DNA from: CAZVFX01 sp964626565
GTDB lineage: Bacteria > Myxococcota_A > UBA9042 > CAIXZC01
NCBI GenBank assembly: GCA_964626565.1
Contig: CAZVFX010000094.1
Location: 1-27,443 of the forward strand
Direction: 5' to 3'
Length of the DNA: 27,443 nucleotides
Below, piece after piece: positions 7,735 to 16,868 of this stretch. Position 1 is the first letter of the stretch, and each line of letters starts with the position of its first letter. Position numbers and translations under genes: made by a program. The notes under the pieces were generated by a model that was not told where the DNA came from, did no database searches, and worked only from the letters and a program-made list of their open reading frames with translations.

Positions 7735-10700
7735 TTAGTTTTCCCGCACGAAGATCCGGTAATCAGTATAATTGTGCGTGCCGCACACAGAGAACGAGGC
7801 CATGGTGTGGCCCTTGGGGATTCCGCAGTTGCAGGGGAAGCCGCAGTTATCGCACATGCCCGGGTAGAACTTGTGGTTGTACCCGCCGCCGTTGGAGCAG
7901 CCGAAGCCCCAGCCGTAGCCGGCTGCGTTGAACTCGCCTGCGGCGCCGCACGACTTGTTGGAGCCGTTGACGATCCAGGTGCCCGACACCGCCTTCTTGC
8001 TGCTCCAACTCCACGTTGAATTGAACGACGGGGAGATGAGATGGGCGCTGCCCCCGTCGCTGCATTTGACCATCTCCCGGGCGCTGCTGCCCATGATGCT
8101 GTTGATGTCGCCCGCGCTCATGCCGTTGACCTTGGTCCAGCCGCCCCCTTGCGTGGTCATGTCGCAATAAACATCGAAAGGCGATCCGCCCGGATTGATC
8201 TTGTAGGTCCCGCTGGCGTTGTAGCCCGCGTCCTTCCACCCCTTGCACGACTTCTTGGCGGAATCAACGCACGACCCGTTTTCGCACCACTTGTTGCTGC
8301 CGCACGAGGTTTCGTTGGCGTATTTGGTGCAACTTGAGCAGGCGCCTTGAGCATAATTACAGGTGCCGCACGTGGCCACCGTGGAGTCTGCATACGCGGT
8401 GCAGTCCGCGGAGTTGGCCGTCTTGCACGAGCCCAAGGTCTTGCAGCGATTCGCGTCGAGGTCCGCGTAGTCCCTGTACTTGCAGTAGTTGGTGCCCGTG
8501 GCGGATGCAGCACCGTCTGTGAAGTAGAGATTCTTGCCGTCGCAGTCGATGGTGCCGCACGCATTATCATCAGCAGGCATCTGCTCCCCTCCGGAGCCGT
8601 CGCACTCCTTGCAGGTGCCGGTATCGGTGCCGTCGCCGTAAGGGGTGCACTGCCCGAGGTCTGTCCCCGTGCAGCCTCCGTCGGAGATGTGTTCACAGGT
8701 CGCACATTCGTACTGGGATGCGCCGTTGGCCTGGGCATCGCAATCGTCGCTGTTGGCGTCCACACAATCGCCCAGGCCTTCGCACCGGTTGGACGCAATA
8801 TTCTGCTTGCTGTAGCAGGTCTCGGTGGTCGTTGCCCCGGCTTCGCCCGTGGAAACGAACCATCCGGAGCAGTCGAGGACCTCGCACTGGGCGTCATCGG
8901 AAGGCACCATCTGGCCCCCGGCCCCATCGCACACGCTGCATACGCCCGCGACCGCGCCCGAAGCCACGTCGTAGTGGACGCAGCCGGAGTTCCACAGGCA
9001 CAGGTCGGTGGTGCACGGGTTGACGTCGTCACAATCGAGGTCGGGACCGCCGACACATGCACCCCCTGCACAGCCATCGCCATCGGTGCAGGCATTGCCG
9101 TCATCGCAGGGAAGGTCGTTGGCGGTGTTGATGCAGCCGGCGTCGGGGTCGCAGGAGTCATCGGTGCAGAGCTTGCCGTCGTTGCACGGCAGTTCGCCCG
9201 GTCCTGCGCATACGCCATCCGCGCACACGTCGCCGGTGGTGCAGGCGTCGCCGTCGTTGCAAGGAAGGGTGTTGTGCTGGTTCACACACCCCTGGCCGGG
9301 GTCGCACCAGTCGGAGGTACAGGGGTTGTCGTCGTTGCATTCGGGCGGAGTGGACCCGATGCAGGCGTTGTTTTGGCACAGGTCGACGGTTGTGCAGGCG
9401 TTGTTGTCGTCGCACTCGTCGTCGTTGGCGACGAAGGTGCAGCCGGTGTCTGAGTTGCAACCGTCGTCGGTGCAGGGGTTGCCGTCGTTACACGGTAGTT
9501 CACCGGCGCCCGCGCACGCCCCGCCGCCGCAAATGTCGCCGGTGGTGCACGCATCCCCGTCATTGCACGGGGCGTTGTTGTCCGCATAGGTGCAGCCGGT
9601 CAGCGGCTCACACCAGTCGGTGGTGCAGCCGTTGTTGTCGTCGCAATCGGGAGGGCCTTCGTTGACGCAGTTTCCTTCCGAACAACCGTCGCCTACCGTG
9701 CAGGCATTGCCGTCGTCGCATTCCGCCTCGTTGGCCTCGTTGACGCACAGACCGTCCACGCAGGAATCATCGGTGCACGGGTTCTGGTCGTTGCAGTCGG
9801 GGGCCGCTCCGGGGATGCACTGGCCGTCGTCGCAGTAGTCGTTGAGCGTGCATGGGTCTTCATCGTCGCAGGCCGCCGCGATGTTCTCGTGTCCGCACCC
9901 GCCTTCGGGGAGGCAGATGTCCTTGGTACACGGGTTATGGTCGTCGCATTCGAGCGAGCCTGCGCCTGAGCACAGCCCGCCGGAACACTGATCACCCGTT
10001 GTGCAGGAGTTAAAATCGTCACACGGGTCCGCGTTGTTTTCGTGCTGGCAGCCGGAGTCCGCTTCGCACCAGTCGTCGGTGCACACCTTGCCGTCGTCGC
10101 AATTGAGCACCCCGGGGCCGGCGCATGCCGAGTCGGCGCAGACGTCTCCGGTGGTACAGGCATTGCCGTCGTTGCAGGGGATGGTGTTGGGGGCATGGCT
10201 GCAGCCTGTCAGCGGGCTGCAGGAGTCGTTGGTGCAGGGATTGCCGTCATTACAGTCGAGGTCTCCTTCTCCCAGGCACGAGCTGTTGGCGCAGGTGTCG
10301 CCGGTGGTGCAGGGATTGCCGTCATTGCAGGGTATTGTGTTGGCCGCGTGGGTGCAGCCGGTCCCCGGGTCGCACGCGTCATCGGTACAGGGGTTGCCGT
10401 CGTCGCAGTTGAGTACGCCGGGGCCTGCGCAGGCCCCAGCCGAGCAAACATCTCCGGTGGTGCATGCATCCCAGTCGTTGCAGGGATTGGTGTTGTTGGT
10501 GTGCACGCAGCCGGTGAGGGGGTCGCACGCGTCGTCGGTGCACAGGTTGCCGTCGTTGCAGTTGGGGGCAACGCCGCCGGTACATGAGCCTGCCTGGCAG
10601 GTTTCGCCGCCGGTGCAGGCGCTGCCGTCGTTGCACGCCGCCCCTTCAAGGTCGGGTACGAAGGAGCAGTCGCCGGTAAGCGGGTGGCAGGAAGGCTGGA

Positions 10701-11976
10701 GGCACTCGGCGCCGATCCCTTCCGGACCGGGGCAGTTGATTATCGTGTCCGGCGCCACGGTGCACTTCTGGGGGAAGGCAGTGAAGTCGCAGAACAAGGT
10801 TCCGTTGCAGATATCGCCGTCTTCCAGCGGCTCGCAGTCTTCGTCTGCCTGGCAGTCGCAGGGGACGGAGAATCCGACGCATTCAGTCTCTTTGCACGTG
10901 TCGTTTACGGTGCAGGGATCTTCGTCGTCGCAGGGGTCGTTGTTGGGCGCGTTGATGCAGCCGGTTTCCGGGTCGCAGGAGTCGTCGGTGCAGGGGTTGT
11001 CGTCGTCGCAAACAACCGGGACAGACTCACAGACGCCGCCCACGCACTCGTCCTCCGCGGTGCACGCGTTGTCGTCGTCGCACTCGATGTCGGTGAGGGG
11101 GGCGTTGACGCAGCCGGCGTCGGGGTCGCAATAGTCTTCGGTGCACTGGTTTTCATCCGCGCAGGAGACGTTGTCGACTTCACCGTCGCAATCGTCGTCT
11201 TCGCCGTTACATACTTCCTCGGAAGGGGTGCCGGCGTCGCATGGTGACAGACCATCTTCACCGCACGCTCTTATCCCGTCGCACTTACCCCATTCATTCT
11301 CTACATGGCAGTAGGTCGTAAGCCCCAGCTTCTTCGATTTCTCTGCGCACGGGCAGTCCCCTTCATCGAGCACGCACTGCTGCACCTCTCCGCCCTCGGC
11401 GGTGACCGCGTCAATGCACGAGAAACCGGTGGGACAGACCCCGTCTTCGGAGCAGTCCGCACCACAGTATTTTTCACCCCCGCCGTATTCCACGCACACA
11501 TCTTCCACGCCGGCTTCCAGTTTGCAGTCTGCGCTGGTGTGGCATGGGCGGCACAGGTGGGTAAAGGGTGAGATACACGCCCAGGCCACGTCGGGGCCGC
11601 TCCCCACCTGCTGGCACAGCCAGCCGTCGGGACACTCTTCGATGCAGGTGATGGTGCACACCGGGTCGCCCATGTGCTCCACGCAAACGCCGGACTGGCA
11701 GTCGCCGGCGTCTTCGCACGGGTCCATGAAGCACCCTTCCCCTGCCTCACACACGGGCGCGGCGTCGAACAGCACTTCCAGGTCGGGGATCTCCCACTGC
11801 CAGTCGGCCAGCAGATCGCCGGGCGCCACCTCCGGCGCGTCGGAGAACGCGACATCGGTATTCCCGCTCTGGTCGAGGGAGGGTGTGATGTTGGTGGGCT
11901 CGCTGGTGCCGCAGCCAGTCAGAATGACCAGCATCGAGGCCACGGCTAGTACTGTTCGGAAGGGGTAAAAATACAT
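7735..11976 (-). CDS. Giant Cys-rich repeat lipoprotein with fibrinogen-like YCDxxxxGGGWT tip
   Basis: Predicted lipoprotein of 1413 residues, lipobox ILTGC with Cys22. The ATG has AGAGGT 7 bases upstream. After a short linker comes a Cys-rich head (about 78-270) ending in one MopE-type motif (CNGEDDDCDGEVD). The array at about 272-999 alternates two unit types: A (CDDGNPCTDDxCDPxxGC, 26 aa) and B (CNDGNACTTGDxCxxGxC, 25 aa), 13 of each, with one 75-aa interruption after the second B. Two tandem Cys-rich units of about 85 aa (CDGxGGxxxPxDDxxC) follow. The tip (about 1243-1413) starts SCKGWKDAGY and contains YCDMTTQGGGWT, the signature of bacterial fibrinogen-like domains; in homologues this fold binds glycans or proteins. 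The gene is paralogous to the one at 12865-16668 over head and array, but not over the tip. An adhesin or surface-binding role is inferred. Confidence 0.93.
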   Translation of the reverse strand: MYFYPFRTVLAVASMLVILTGCGTSEPTNITPSLDQSGNTDVAFSDAPEVAPGDLLADWQWEIPDLEVLFDAAPVCEAGEGCFMDPCEDAGDCQSGVCVEHMGDPVCTITCIEECPDGWLCQQVGSGPDVAWACISPFTHLCRPCHTSADCKLEAGVEDVCVEYGGGEKYCGADCSEDGVCPTGFSCIDAVTAEGGEVQQCVLDEGDCPCAEKSKKLGLTTYCHVENEWGKCDGIRACGEDGLSPCDAGTPSEEVCNGEDDDCDGEVDNVSCADENQCTEDYCDPDAGCVNAPLTDIECDDDNACTAEDECVGGVCESVPVVCDDDNPCTDDSCDPETGCINAPNNDPCDDEDPCTVNDTCKETECVGFSVPCDCQADEDCEPLEDGDICNGTLFCDFTAFPQKCTVAPDTIINCPGPEGIGAECLQPSCHPLTGDCSFVPDLEGAACNDGSACTGGETCQAGSCTGGVAPNCNDGNLCTDDACDPLTGCVHTNNTNPCNDWDACTTGDVCSAGACAGPGVLNCDDGNPCTDDACDPGTGCTHAANTIPCNDGNPCTTGDTCANSSCLGEGDLDCNDGNPCTNDSCSPLTGCSHAPNTIPCNDGNACTTGDVCADSACAGPGVLNCDDGKVCTDDWCEADSGCQHENNADPCDDFNSCTTGDQCSGGLCSGAGSLECDDHNPCTKDICLPEGGCGHENIAAACDDEDPCTLNDYCDDGQCIPGAAPDCNDQNPCTDDSCVDGLCVNEANEAECDDGNACTVGDGCSEGNCVNEGPPDCDDNNGCTTDWCEPLTGCTYADNNAPCNDGDACTTGDICGGGACAGAGELPCNDGNPCTDDGCNSDTGCTFVANDDECDDNNACTTVDLCQNNACIGSTPPECNDDNPCTSDWCDPGQGCVNQHNTLPCNDGDACTTGDVCADGVCAGPGELPCNDGKLCTDDSCDPDAGCINTANDLPCDDGNACTDGDGCAGGACVGGPDLDCDDVNPCTTDLCLWNSGCVHYDVASGAVAGVCSVCDGAGGQMVPSDDAQCEVLDCSGWFVSTGEAGATTTETCYSKQNIASNRCEGLGDCVDANSDDCDAQANGASQYECATCEHISDGGCTGTDLGQCTPYGDGTDTGTCKECDGSGGEQMPADDNACGTIDCDGKNLYFTDGAASATGTNYCKYRDYADLDANRCKTLGSCKTANSADCTAYADSTVATCGTCNYAQGACSSCTKYANETSCGSNKWCENGSCVDSAKKSCKGWKDAGYNASGTYKINPGGSPFDVYCDMTTQGGGWTKVNGMSAGDINSIMGSSAREMVKCSDGGSAHLISPSFNSTWSWSSKKAVSGTWIVNGSNKSCGAAGEFNAAGYGWGFGCSNGGGYNHKFYPGMCDNCGFPCNCGIPKGHTMASFSVCGTHNYTDYRIFVREN
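8980..11163 (-). repeat. Coding array of 13 A/B Cys-rich unit pairs (2184 bp)
   Basis: Twenty-six units of 24-27 codons encode alternating A and B Cys-rich motifs within the gene at 7735-11976. The repeat period is 51 codons (153 bp). Units 1-4 are separated from the rest by a 75-codon non-repeat Cys-rich segment starting CDCQADEDC. The span from the first to the last array Cys is exactly 728 codons, the same as in the paralogue at 13705-15888. Confidence 0.9.
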
Positions 11977-12015
11977 TGTTGTACCTCTGGTGTCTCAGCG
12001 TGTCTCTTCTTCCTG

Positions 12016-12045
12016 ATTCTAGGCCACGGTCACCTTCGGGAGCAA
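12016..12045 (-). promoter_or_regulatory. Possible promoter of the fibrinogen-tip lipoprotein gene
   Basis: Read on the minus strand: TTGCTC (12045-12040), an 18-base spacer, then TAGAAT (12021-12016), which matches the -10 consensus at 5/6. The leader to the ATG at 11976 would be roughly 33 bases. It sits in the divergent intergenic region shared with the small lipoprotein gene. Confidence 0.45.
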
Positions 12046-12153
12046 GGAAAAGGACGGACCTCCCAAGATAATGACCCATTTCAAACGGTCGGATTGTTAT
12101 ACTTTATATGGATGGCACGAAACATGCTTCTAGGGTTGGTGGGAGGTGATGGG

Positions 12154-12696
12154 ATGAAAGGTCGGGTGTTGGCCCTGATGGTTGTGTTGCCGGTGTTCAT
12201 CTGCTCGTGCGTTGATGTCGATGTGCCCATCGAGAAGACGTCCAAAGTGATGACCGTCGAGGGTGATGAGTTGCTCCACCGGGCGGGGGTCAAGACCTAT
12301 GGCGCGATCATTAAGCCTTACAAGGTGAAGCGGAAACTCAAGTCGGGGGAGTTGTATTCGGTCAAACTTACCAGCCTGTACCTGGCGGTTACCGACGACG
12401 CGATGCCCGACGGAGATGAGGACGACCTGGAGTTTCTGCTCTCGGCCACGGTGTACATGCGGTCCCTTGACGAGCACTCTGAGTTGCCCGACGTTCCCAT
12501 CGCCTGGTACGAGCGGGACGAAGCGTCGGAGGATCAGCGCATGGTGCTTGACTTCGAGGTGGATTTCACGTCGGAGTTGCAGCCCTATTTCGTGACCGGT
12601 TTTGAGTTGTATTCCGACGCGGCCATGATCGTTCCCGAAGACGACGTCTCATTGCGGGCCCACATTCGGTTCATGGGCCGGCATGAAGGGCTCTAG
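12154..12696 (+). CDS. Small lipoprotein of unknown function
   Basis: Predicted lipoprotein of 180 residues. The ATG at 12154 is chosen because GGGAGGTGAT lies just upstream and the protein then begins with a basic, hydrophobic signal (MKGRVLALMVVLP) ending in FICSC, with Cys19 as the lipidated residue. Starts further upstream (TTG 12094, ATG 12112, ATG 12124) would place non-signal residues in front. The mature part is acidic and lacks further Cys, unlike its giant neighbours. It has alternating hydrophobic patterns (YSVKLTSLYLAV, LEFLLSATVYM, HIRFMG) that suggest a beta-sandwich. I recognise no family. It lies between, and is divergent from, the first giant repeat protein, and is 168 bases ahead of the second. 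An accessory role for these proteins is only a positional guess. Confidence 0.8.
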   Translation: MKGRVLALMVVLPVFICSCVDVDVPIEKTSKVMTVEGDELLHRAGVKTYGAIIKPYKVKRKLKSGELYSVKLTSLYLAVTDDAMPDGDEDDLEFLLSATVYMRSLDEHSELPDVPIAWYERDEASEDQRMVLDFEVDFTSELQPYFVTGFELYSDAAMIVPEDDVSLRAHIRFMGRHEGL

Positions 12697-12801
12697 TTTG
12701 TGCTGAATTTCTTCACATAGTGTAACTTCACTTCACGTTGTCGGATGTCCGCAGGCCCCTTCTTCGCAGTCGGGGTACCGTGGAACGAGCATGGAATCTG
12801 A

Positions 12802-12830
12802 TTCCGCAAGTCGGCCCCCTCTGGTATACT
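12802..12830 (+). promoter_or_regulatory. Possible promoter of the Gly-rich-tip lipoprotein gene
   Basis: TATACT (12825-12830) matches the -10 consensus at 5/6. The box 17 bases upstream (TTCCGC) is poor, so a sigma70 assignment is weak and an activator might be needed. TATACT also occurs at 12098-12103, upstream of the small lipoprotein. Confidence 0.3.
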
Positions 12831-12864
12831 CACAGGGTAAAACCTTCTGCCGGAGGTGGAGGCT

Positions 12865-15800
12865 GTGAAAGTAAGGACCTATCTGTTGCTGATTATCTGC
12901 GCCGGGGCGGTCGTCGCGTGTGGGACGGGAGACCAGGACATCAATCTGATTCAGGAGCTGGTCGAGGACACCGGGCTGGCCGCGGAGGTGGGACAGCCGG
13001 ACGTGGCGGTCGTTCCCGACACCCACGTCACCCCGGACCCCGACATCTGGGTCCTGGAGTTGCCGCCCGAATTGCCGGTGGAAGAATGCGCTCCGGGCGA
13101 CGGCTGTTTCCTCGACCCCTGTACTGAAAACGCGGCCTGTCTTTCCGGCTGGTGTGTGGAGCATATGGGGGACGGGGTGTGCACCCAAATGTGTACTGAA
13201 GAGTGCCCTTCCGGCTGGTCGTGCCAGCAGGTGGCGGGCACCGATCCGGACCTCGTCTACGTCTGCGTTTCGCAGCACGCCAACCTGTGCCGCCCGTGCA
13301 CCTCCGGCAGCGACTGCAAGAGCACTGTCGGCGCTGAGGATGTGTGCGTCTCGTACGGGGCGGGCGGGAATTTCTGTGGCGGCGCCTGCGAGGTGAGCCA
13401 GGATTGTCCGTGGGGGTTTTCATGTCAGGACATCGAGACTGCGGATGGCATCCCCACCCGGCAGTGCACGTCCGATGCCGGTGTTTGTCCCTGTACTCCG
13501 AAGTCGGTGGAGTTGGCGTTGTGGACCACTTGCAGCGTAACCAGCGAGTGGGGCACCTGTGAGGGGATGCGAGTCTGTACCGAGGAAGGGCTGACCGATT
13601 GCGATGCCGGAGCGCCGGTCGCGGAGAGTTGCGACGGTCTGGACAACGACTGCGACGGCGAGGTTGACGAGCCGGTTCTGGTGGAAGGGGTCTACGCCGA
13701 GTTGTGTGATGACGACAACGACTGCACCCTCGACCTGTGCAAAGGGTCGGAAGGGTGCAGTCACGAGGGCAAAAGCGAAGGGGAATGCGTGGATGGGGAC
13801 GCGTGTAGCGTGGGTGACCACTGCGAAGAGGGCCAATGCGTAGGCCTGCCCATCGCGTGCGACGATGACAACCCGTGCACCGATGACCTGTGCGACGGCG
13901 CCGGCGGCTGCGCGGTGGAGTTCAACACCGCGGACTGTGATGACGGCGACCCGTGCACGGTGAACGATACGTGCGACGAGGGAACGTGTGCGGGCTTCCC
14001 GGTGGACTGCGCCTGCCAGGCAGATGAGGACTGCGCCCAGTTCGACGATGACGACCTGTGCAACGGCACACTGGCCTGCGAGCTTTCCACCTTCCCGTAC
14101 CAGTGCAAAGTGGACTTGGAGACGGTGGTGATTTGCGGCCCGGAGACGCCTGGAGAAATCTGCTCGAAGACTGTGTGTGTGCCGGAGACCGGTGAGTGCG
14201 TGGTGGAGCCGAACCACGAGGGCTATGCCTGCGACGATGGCGACGCCTGCACCGTAGGTGACAAATGCGAACAGGGCATGTGCCTCGCCGGTGTGCCCAT
14301 GGCGTGTGCGGACAACAACCCGTGCACCGACGATTCGTGCGATCCGCTGAGCGGCTGCACCTACACCAACAACGACAGTCCGTGCAACGACCTTGACACC
14401 TGCACAACGGGCGACATTTGTGACGGTGGGCAGTGCGTCGGCGGTCCGCCTCCGGATTGCGATGACTCCAACGGCTGCACCGACGACGGATGCGACCCCG
14501 GGCTGGGGTGTACCCACACGCCCAACCAGGCTCCATGTGATGACGGCAACGCCTGCACCGTCGGGGATGAGTGCAAGGCGGGCTACTGTGCCAACCAGGG
14601 GCCGGCTGTTTGCGATGACGCGAATCCCTGCACCGATGATTCGTGTGCGCCGGGTTCCGGCTGCCTGTACCAGCACAACGAGGCGTCCTGCAACGACGGC
14701 GACCCGTGCACCCTGGACGATCAGTGCGAGCTGGGCGTGTGTGCTCCGGGTGTGCCGGTGAACTGCAATGACGGCAACCCGTGCACGGACGACACGTGCG
14801 GACCGTTCGGGGGTTGCCTCTATCAGGCCAATGACGATTTCTGCGACGACGGCAACCCGTGTACGCTGGACGACCAGTGCGCCGGCGGCCAGTGTGTGTC
14901 GTCCGGGGCCCAGGATTGCGACGACGGCAATCCGTGTACCACCGATCTTTGCGACCCGGTGGACGGTTGTATCTACCTGCACTCCCAGGCCCCCTGTACC
15001 GATGGCGACCCATGCACGGTAAACGACCAGTGCGAAAACGGCGAATGTGCGCCGGGGCCGGTAGTGAAATGCGACGACGGCAATCCGTGTACTGCGGATG
15101 CGTGTGAGGCGCCCGGGGTGTGCGTGCACACTCCCGAAGCGGGTGAGTGCGACGATGGCAATGAATGCACGCTGGGAGACAAGTGCGAGGAAGGTGCGTG
15201 TGTCTATTCATCGCTGGAAGATTGCGACGACGGCAACGTGTGTACGACGGACAGTTGCGACCCGGCTGAGGGCTGTACGCACACCCTGAACGAGGCGCCG
15301 TGCACAGACGCCGACGTGTGCACCCTGGGCGACCATTGTCACCTTGGCGAGTGCATCTCCAGCGGAACCATGAGTTGTTCGGATGGCAACCCGTGCACCG
15401 ATGATATTTGCGACCCGGCGGGCGGCTGTTTTTTCCAGGCCAACAACGCGCCCTGCGACGACGGCAACGCCTGCACTGAGGAGGACACTTGCGCTGAGGG
15501 GTGGTGCGCCACCGGCGTGCCCTCCGACTGTGACGACGACAACCTGTGCACCGATGACTCCTGCGACGACGTGGAAGGGTGTATCCACACCCCCAACGAC
15601 GTGCCGTGCGACGACGGTAACCAGTGCACCATAAACGACCAGTGCGGAGGTGGTGATTGCCTGGGCGGGGGCGAACTCCCCTGCCAGGACGGCAACGTGT
15701 GCACCGAGGACGGTTGCGACCCTGATTTGGGTTGCACCTTCATCGGCATTCCCGGGGAGTGCAGCGACGACAACGACTGTACCAGTGAAGACTCCTGTGT

Positions 15801-16668
15801 GGGCGGCATGTGCCAGGGCGGTCCCGAGTTGAACTGCGATGACCAGAACGAGTGTACCGACGACTCCTGCATTCCGGACGGCGGCTGCTCCAATCTGGCC
15901 GTGGCCGACGGCACACCGTGCCAGGGCGGTCCCGACTTCGTGTGTTCCGGCGGGGTGTGCGACACCTGTCCGGCGGGGAGCCAGACCTTTGAGTACACCG
16001 GCGGTGCCCAGACCTTCACGCCGCCGGGATGTGTTTCCTCGGTGCGGGTAGCGGTAGTCGGCGGTGGTGGCGGTGGTGCAGGCAGCCACTATGGCGGTGG
16101 CGGCTCGGGGTACGTGCTGGCGGGCACCTACAACGTCGCCGGCCCGGTAACGGTCACCGTGGGTGCAGGCGGTGGTGGAGGAGTTTCAGGCACCAACAAC
16201 GCGCCCGGCTCCAAGGGGTCGAATTCCTCTTTCGGCGGGTTCCTCTCCGCGTCCGGGGGTAACGGCGGCAACACCAACGGCCCGGGGGGCGGCAACGGCG
16301 GCAGCGGCGGGGGCGGTGCGGGCAACTCCGGCTGCGCGGGTAAGGGCGGCAGTGGCGGCTCGAGCGGCGAGAGCGGTTGCTCCTACGGTGGCGGCAGCGG
16401 TGGTCATTTTGACGACTTGAGCATGTTCGTGGTCAAGAGTCTCACCGCGGGAGCCGGCGGGGCTGCCGGGCAGTCCTCCCACAGCGGCGGAGGCGGTGCG
16501 GGCGGAATGCTCATCAACGGCAGCGGCCCTAACGCGGGCAACGGCGGCGCGTCCTGGAGCGGCAAGGGCGGCCAGGGATATGGCGCGGGCGGCGGTGGCG
16601 GAGGTTACAACGGCTCACGCCCCACCGGCGGTGCGGGCGCCCACGGCGTCGTGCACGTGGAGTGGTGA
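12865..16668 (+). CDS. Giant Cys-rich repeat lipoprotein with glycine-rich tip
   Basis: Predicted lipoprotein of 1267 residues. GTG at 12865 is chosen over GTG 12856 because GGAGGT precedes it at a 7-base spacing; the protein then starts MKVRTYLLLIICAG with lipobox VVAC (Cys19). The Cys-rich head (about 78-275) is collinear with that of the 7735-11976 protein (GDGCFLDPC, GWCVEHMGDGVCT, CPSGWSCQQV) and ends in CDGLDNDCDGEVDE. The array at about 281-1008 has 13 A and 13 B units with the same interruption (CACQADEDC) in the same place. A short ADGTPC...GGVC linker leads to the tip at about 1038-1267. The tip starts QTFEYTGGAQTFTPPG, then VVGGGGGG, and is very Gly-rich; this resembles Gly-rich domains of phage tail fibres and bacterial adhesins. 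A display or adhesion function is inferred, not shown. Confidence 0.92.
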   Translation: MKVRTYLLLIICAGAVVACGTGDQDINLIQELVEDTGLAAEVGQPDVAVVPDTHVTPDPDIWVLELPPELPVEECAPGDGCFLDPCTENAACLSGWCVEHMGDGVCTQMCTEECPSGWSCQQVAGTDPDLVYVCVSQHANLCRPCTSGSDCKSTVGAEDVCVSYGAGGNFCGGACEVSQDCPWGFSCQDIETADGIPTRQCTSDAGVCPCTPKSVELALWTTCSVTSEWGTCEGMRVCTEEGLTDCDAGAPVAESCDGLDNDCDGEVDEPVLVEGVYAELCDDDNDCTLDLCKGSEGCSHEGKSEGECVDGDACSVGDHCEEGQCVGLPIACDDDNPCTDDLCDGAGGCAVEFNTADCDDGDPCTVNDTCDEGTCAGFPVDCACQADEDCAQFDDDDLCNGTLACELSTFPYQCKVDLETVVICGPETPGEICSKTVCVPETGECVVEPNHEGYACDDGDACTVGDKCEQGMCLAGVPMACADNNPCTDDSCDPLSGCTYTNNDSPCNDLDTCTTGDICDGGQCVGGPPPDCDDSNGCTDDGCDPGLGCTHTPNQAPCDDGNACTVGDECKAGYCANQGPAVCDDANPCTDDSCAPGSGCLYQHNEASCNDGDPCTLDDQCELGVCAPGVPVNCNDGNPCTDDTCGPFGGCLYQANDDFCDDGNPCTLDDQCAGGQCVSSGAQDCDDGNPCTTDLCDPVDGCIYLHSQAPCTDGDPCTVNDQCENGECAPGPVVKCDDGNPCTADACEAPGVCVHTPEAGECDDGNECTLGDKCEEGACVYSSLEDCDDGNVCTTDSCDPAEGCTHTLNEAPCTDADVCTLGDHCHLGECISSGTMSCSDGNPCTDDICDPAGGCFFQANNAPCDDGNACTEEDTCAEGWCATGVPSDCDDDNLCTDDSCDDVEGCIHTPNDVPCDDGNQCTINDQCGGGDCLGGGELPCQDGNVCTEDGCDPDLGCTFIGIPGECSDDNDCTSEDSCVGGMCQGGPELNCDDQNECTDDSCIPDGGCSNLAVADGTPCQGGPDFVCSGGVCDTCPAGSQTFEYTGGAQTFTPPGCVSSVRVAVVGGGGGGAGSHYGGGGSGYVLAGTYNVAGPVTVTVGAGGGGGVSGTNNAPGSKGSNSSFGGFLSASGGNGGNTNGPGGGNGGSGGGGAGNSGCAGKGGSGGSSGESGCSYGGGSGGHFDDLSMFVVKSLTAGAGGAAGQSSHSGGGGAGGMLINGSGPNAGNGGASWSGKGGQGYGAGGGGGGYNGSRPTGGAGAHGVVHVEW
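13705..15888 (+). repeat. Coding array of 13 A/B Cys-rich unit pairs (2184 bp)
   Basis: Twenty-six alternating Cys-rich units plus one 74-codon interruption, exactly 728 codons from first to last array Cys. Unit lengths match the paralogous array at 8980-11163 position by position (27, 24, 26, 24, interruption, then 25/26 alternating), except for the interruption (74 against 75) and the eighth A unit (26 against 25), which cancel out. Even the atypical eighth A unit, which lacks the GC pair, sits at the same index in both. Confidence 0.9.
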
Positions 16669-16686
16669 TAGCCGTGAGCACTGTCT

Positions 16687-16702
16687 CGGGCGACTTCGCC
16701 CG
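16687..16702 (+). terminator. GC-rich hairpin after the Gly-rich-tip gene
   Basis: CGGGCG-ACTT-CGCCCG forms a 6-bp stem with a 4-base loop 19 bases after the stop codon. There is no U-run after it, so it is at best a weak or factor-dependent terminator. Confidence 0.3.
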
Positions 16703-16868
16703 CTAGTCAACGCGGGCGTTCGGATCCCACTAACCGTCTCGAATTACAACTGTTCAGTCATGGAGCCTTCCTTCATCTACGCTAACATGGTAAGGATCGC
16801 ACGGTTGATTTGTAGGGGCGGGGGCCGGCAATTGCCTTTAACCCCTGTGACAGCCGGGAGGTGTGACT

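Noticed and set aside
7563..7931. 122-codon ORF on the plus strand after the kinase gene
   Set aside because: Its first part lies in the palindromic element and the rest is antisense to the end of the fibrinogen-tip gene; composition is Arg/Ser-rich and no ribosome-binding site or family is evident.
8980..11163. Regular 153-bp periodicity that could suggest a CRISPR array or satellite DNA
   Set aside because: The period is a coding repeat in one continuous reading frame; units vary in DNA sequence and there are no identical short repeats with unique spacers.
8980..15888. Possible inversion hot spot between the two oppositely oriented arrays
   Set aside because: The arrays are alike mainly at protein level; I saw no long identical DNA tracts, so homologous recombination between them is not supported.
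13705..15888. Assignment of the Cys-rich units as EGF domains
   Set aside because: The units have four Cys in 25-26 residues with a CDDGNxCTxDxC pattern, which does not fit the six-Cys EGF spacing.
16700..16740. tRNA-like stretch with a GTTCGGATCCC T-arm-like sequence
   Set aside because: No matching acceptor stem, D arm or anticodon arm can be folded around it.
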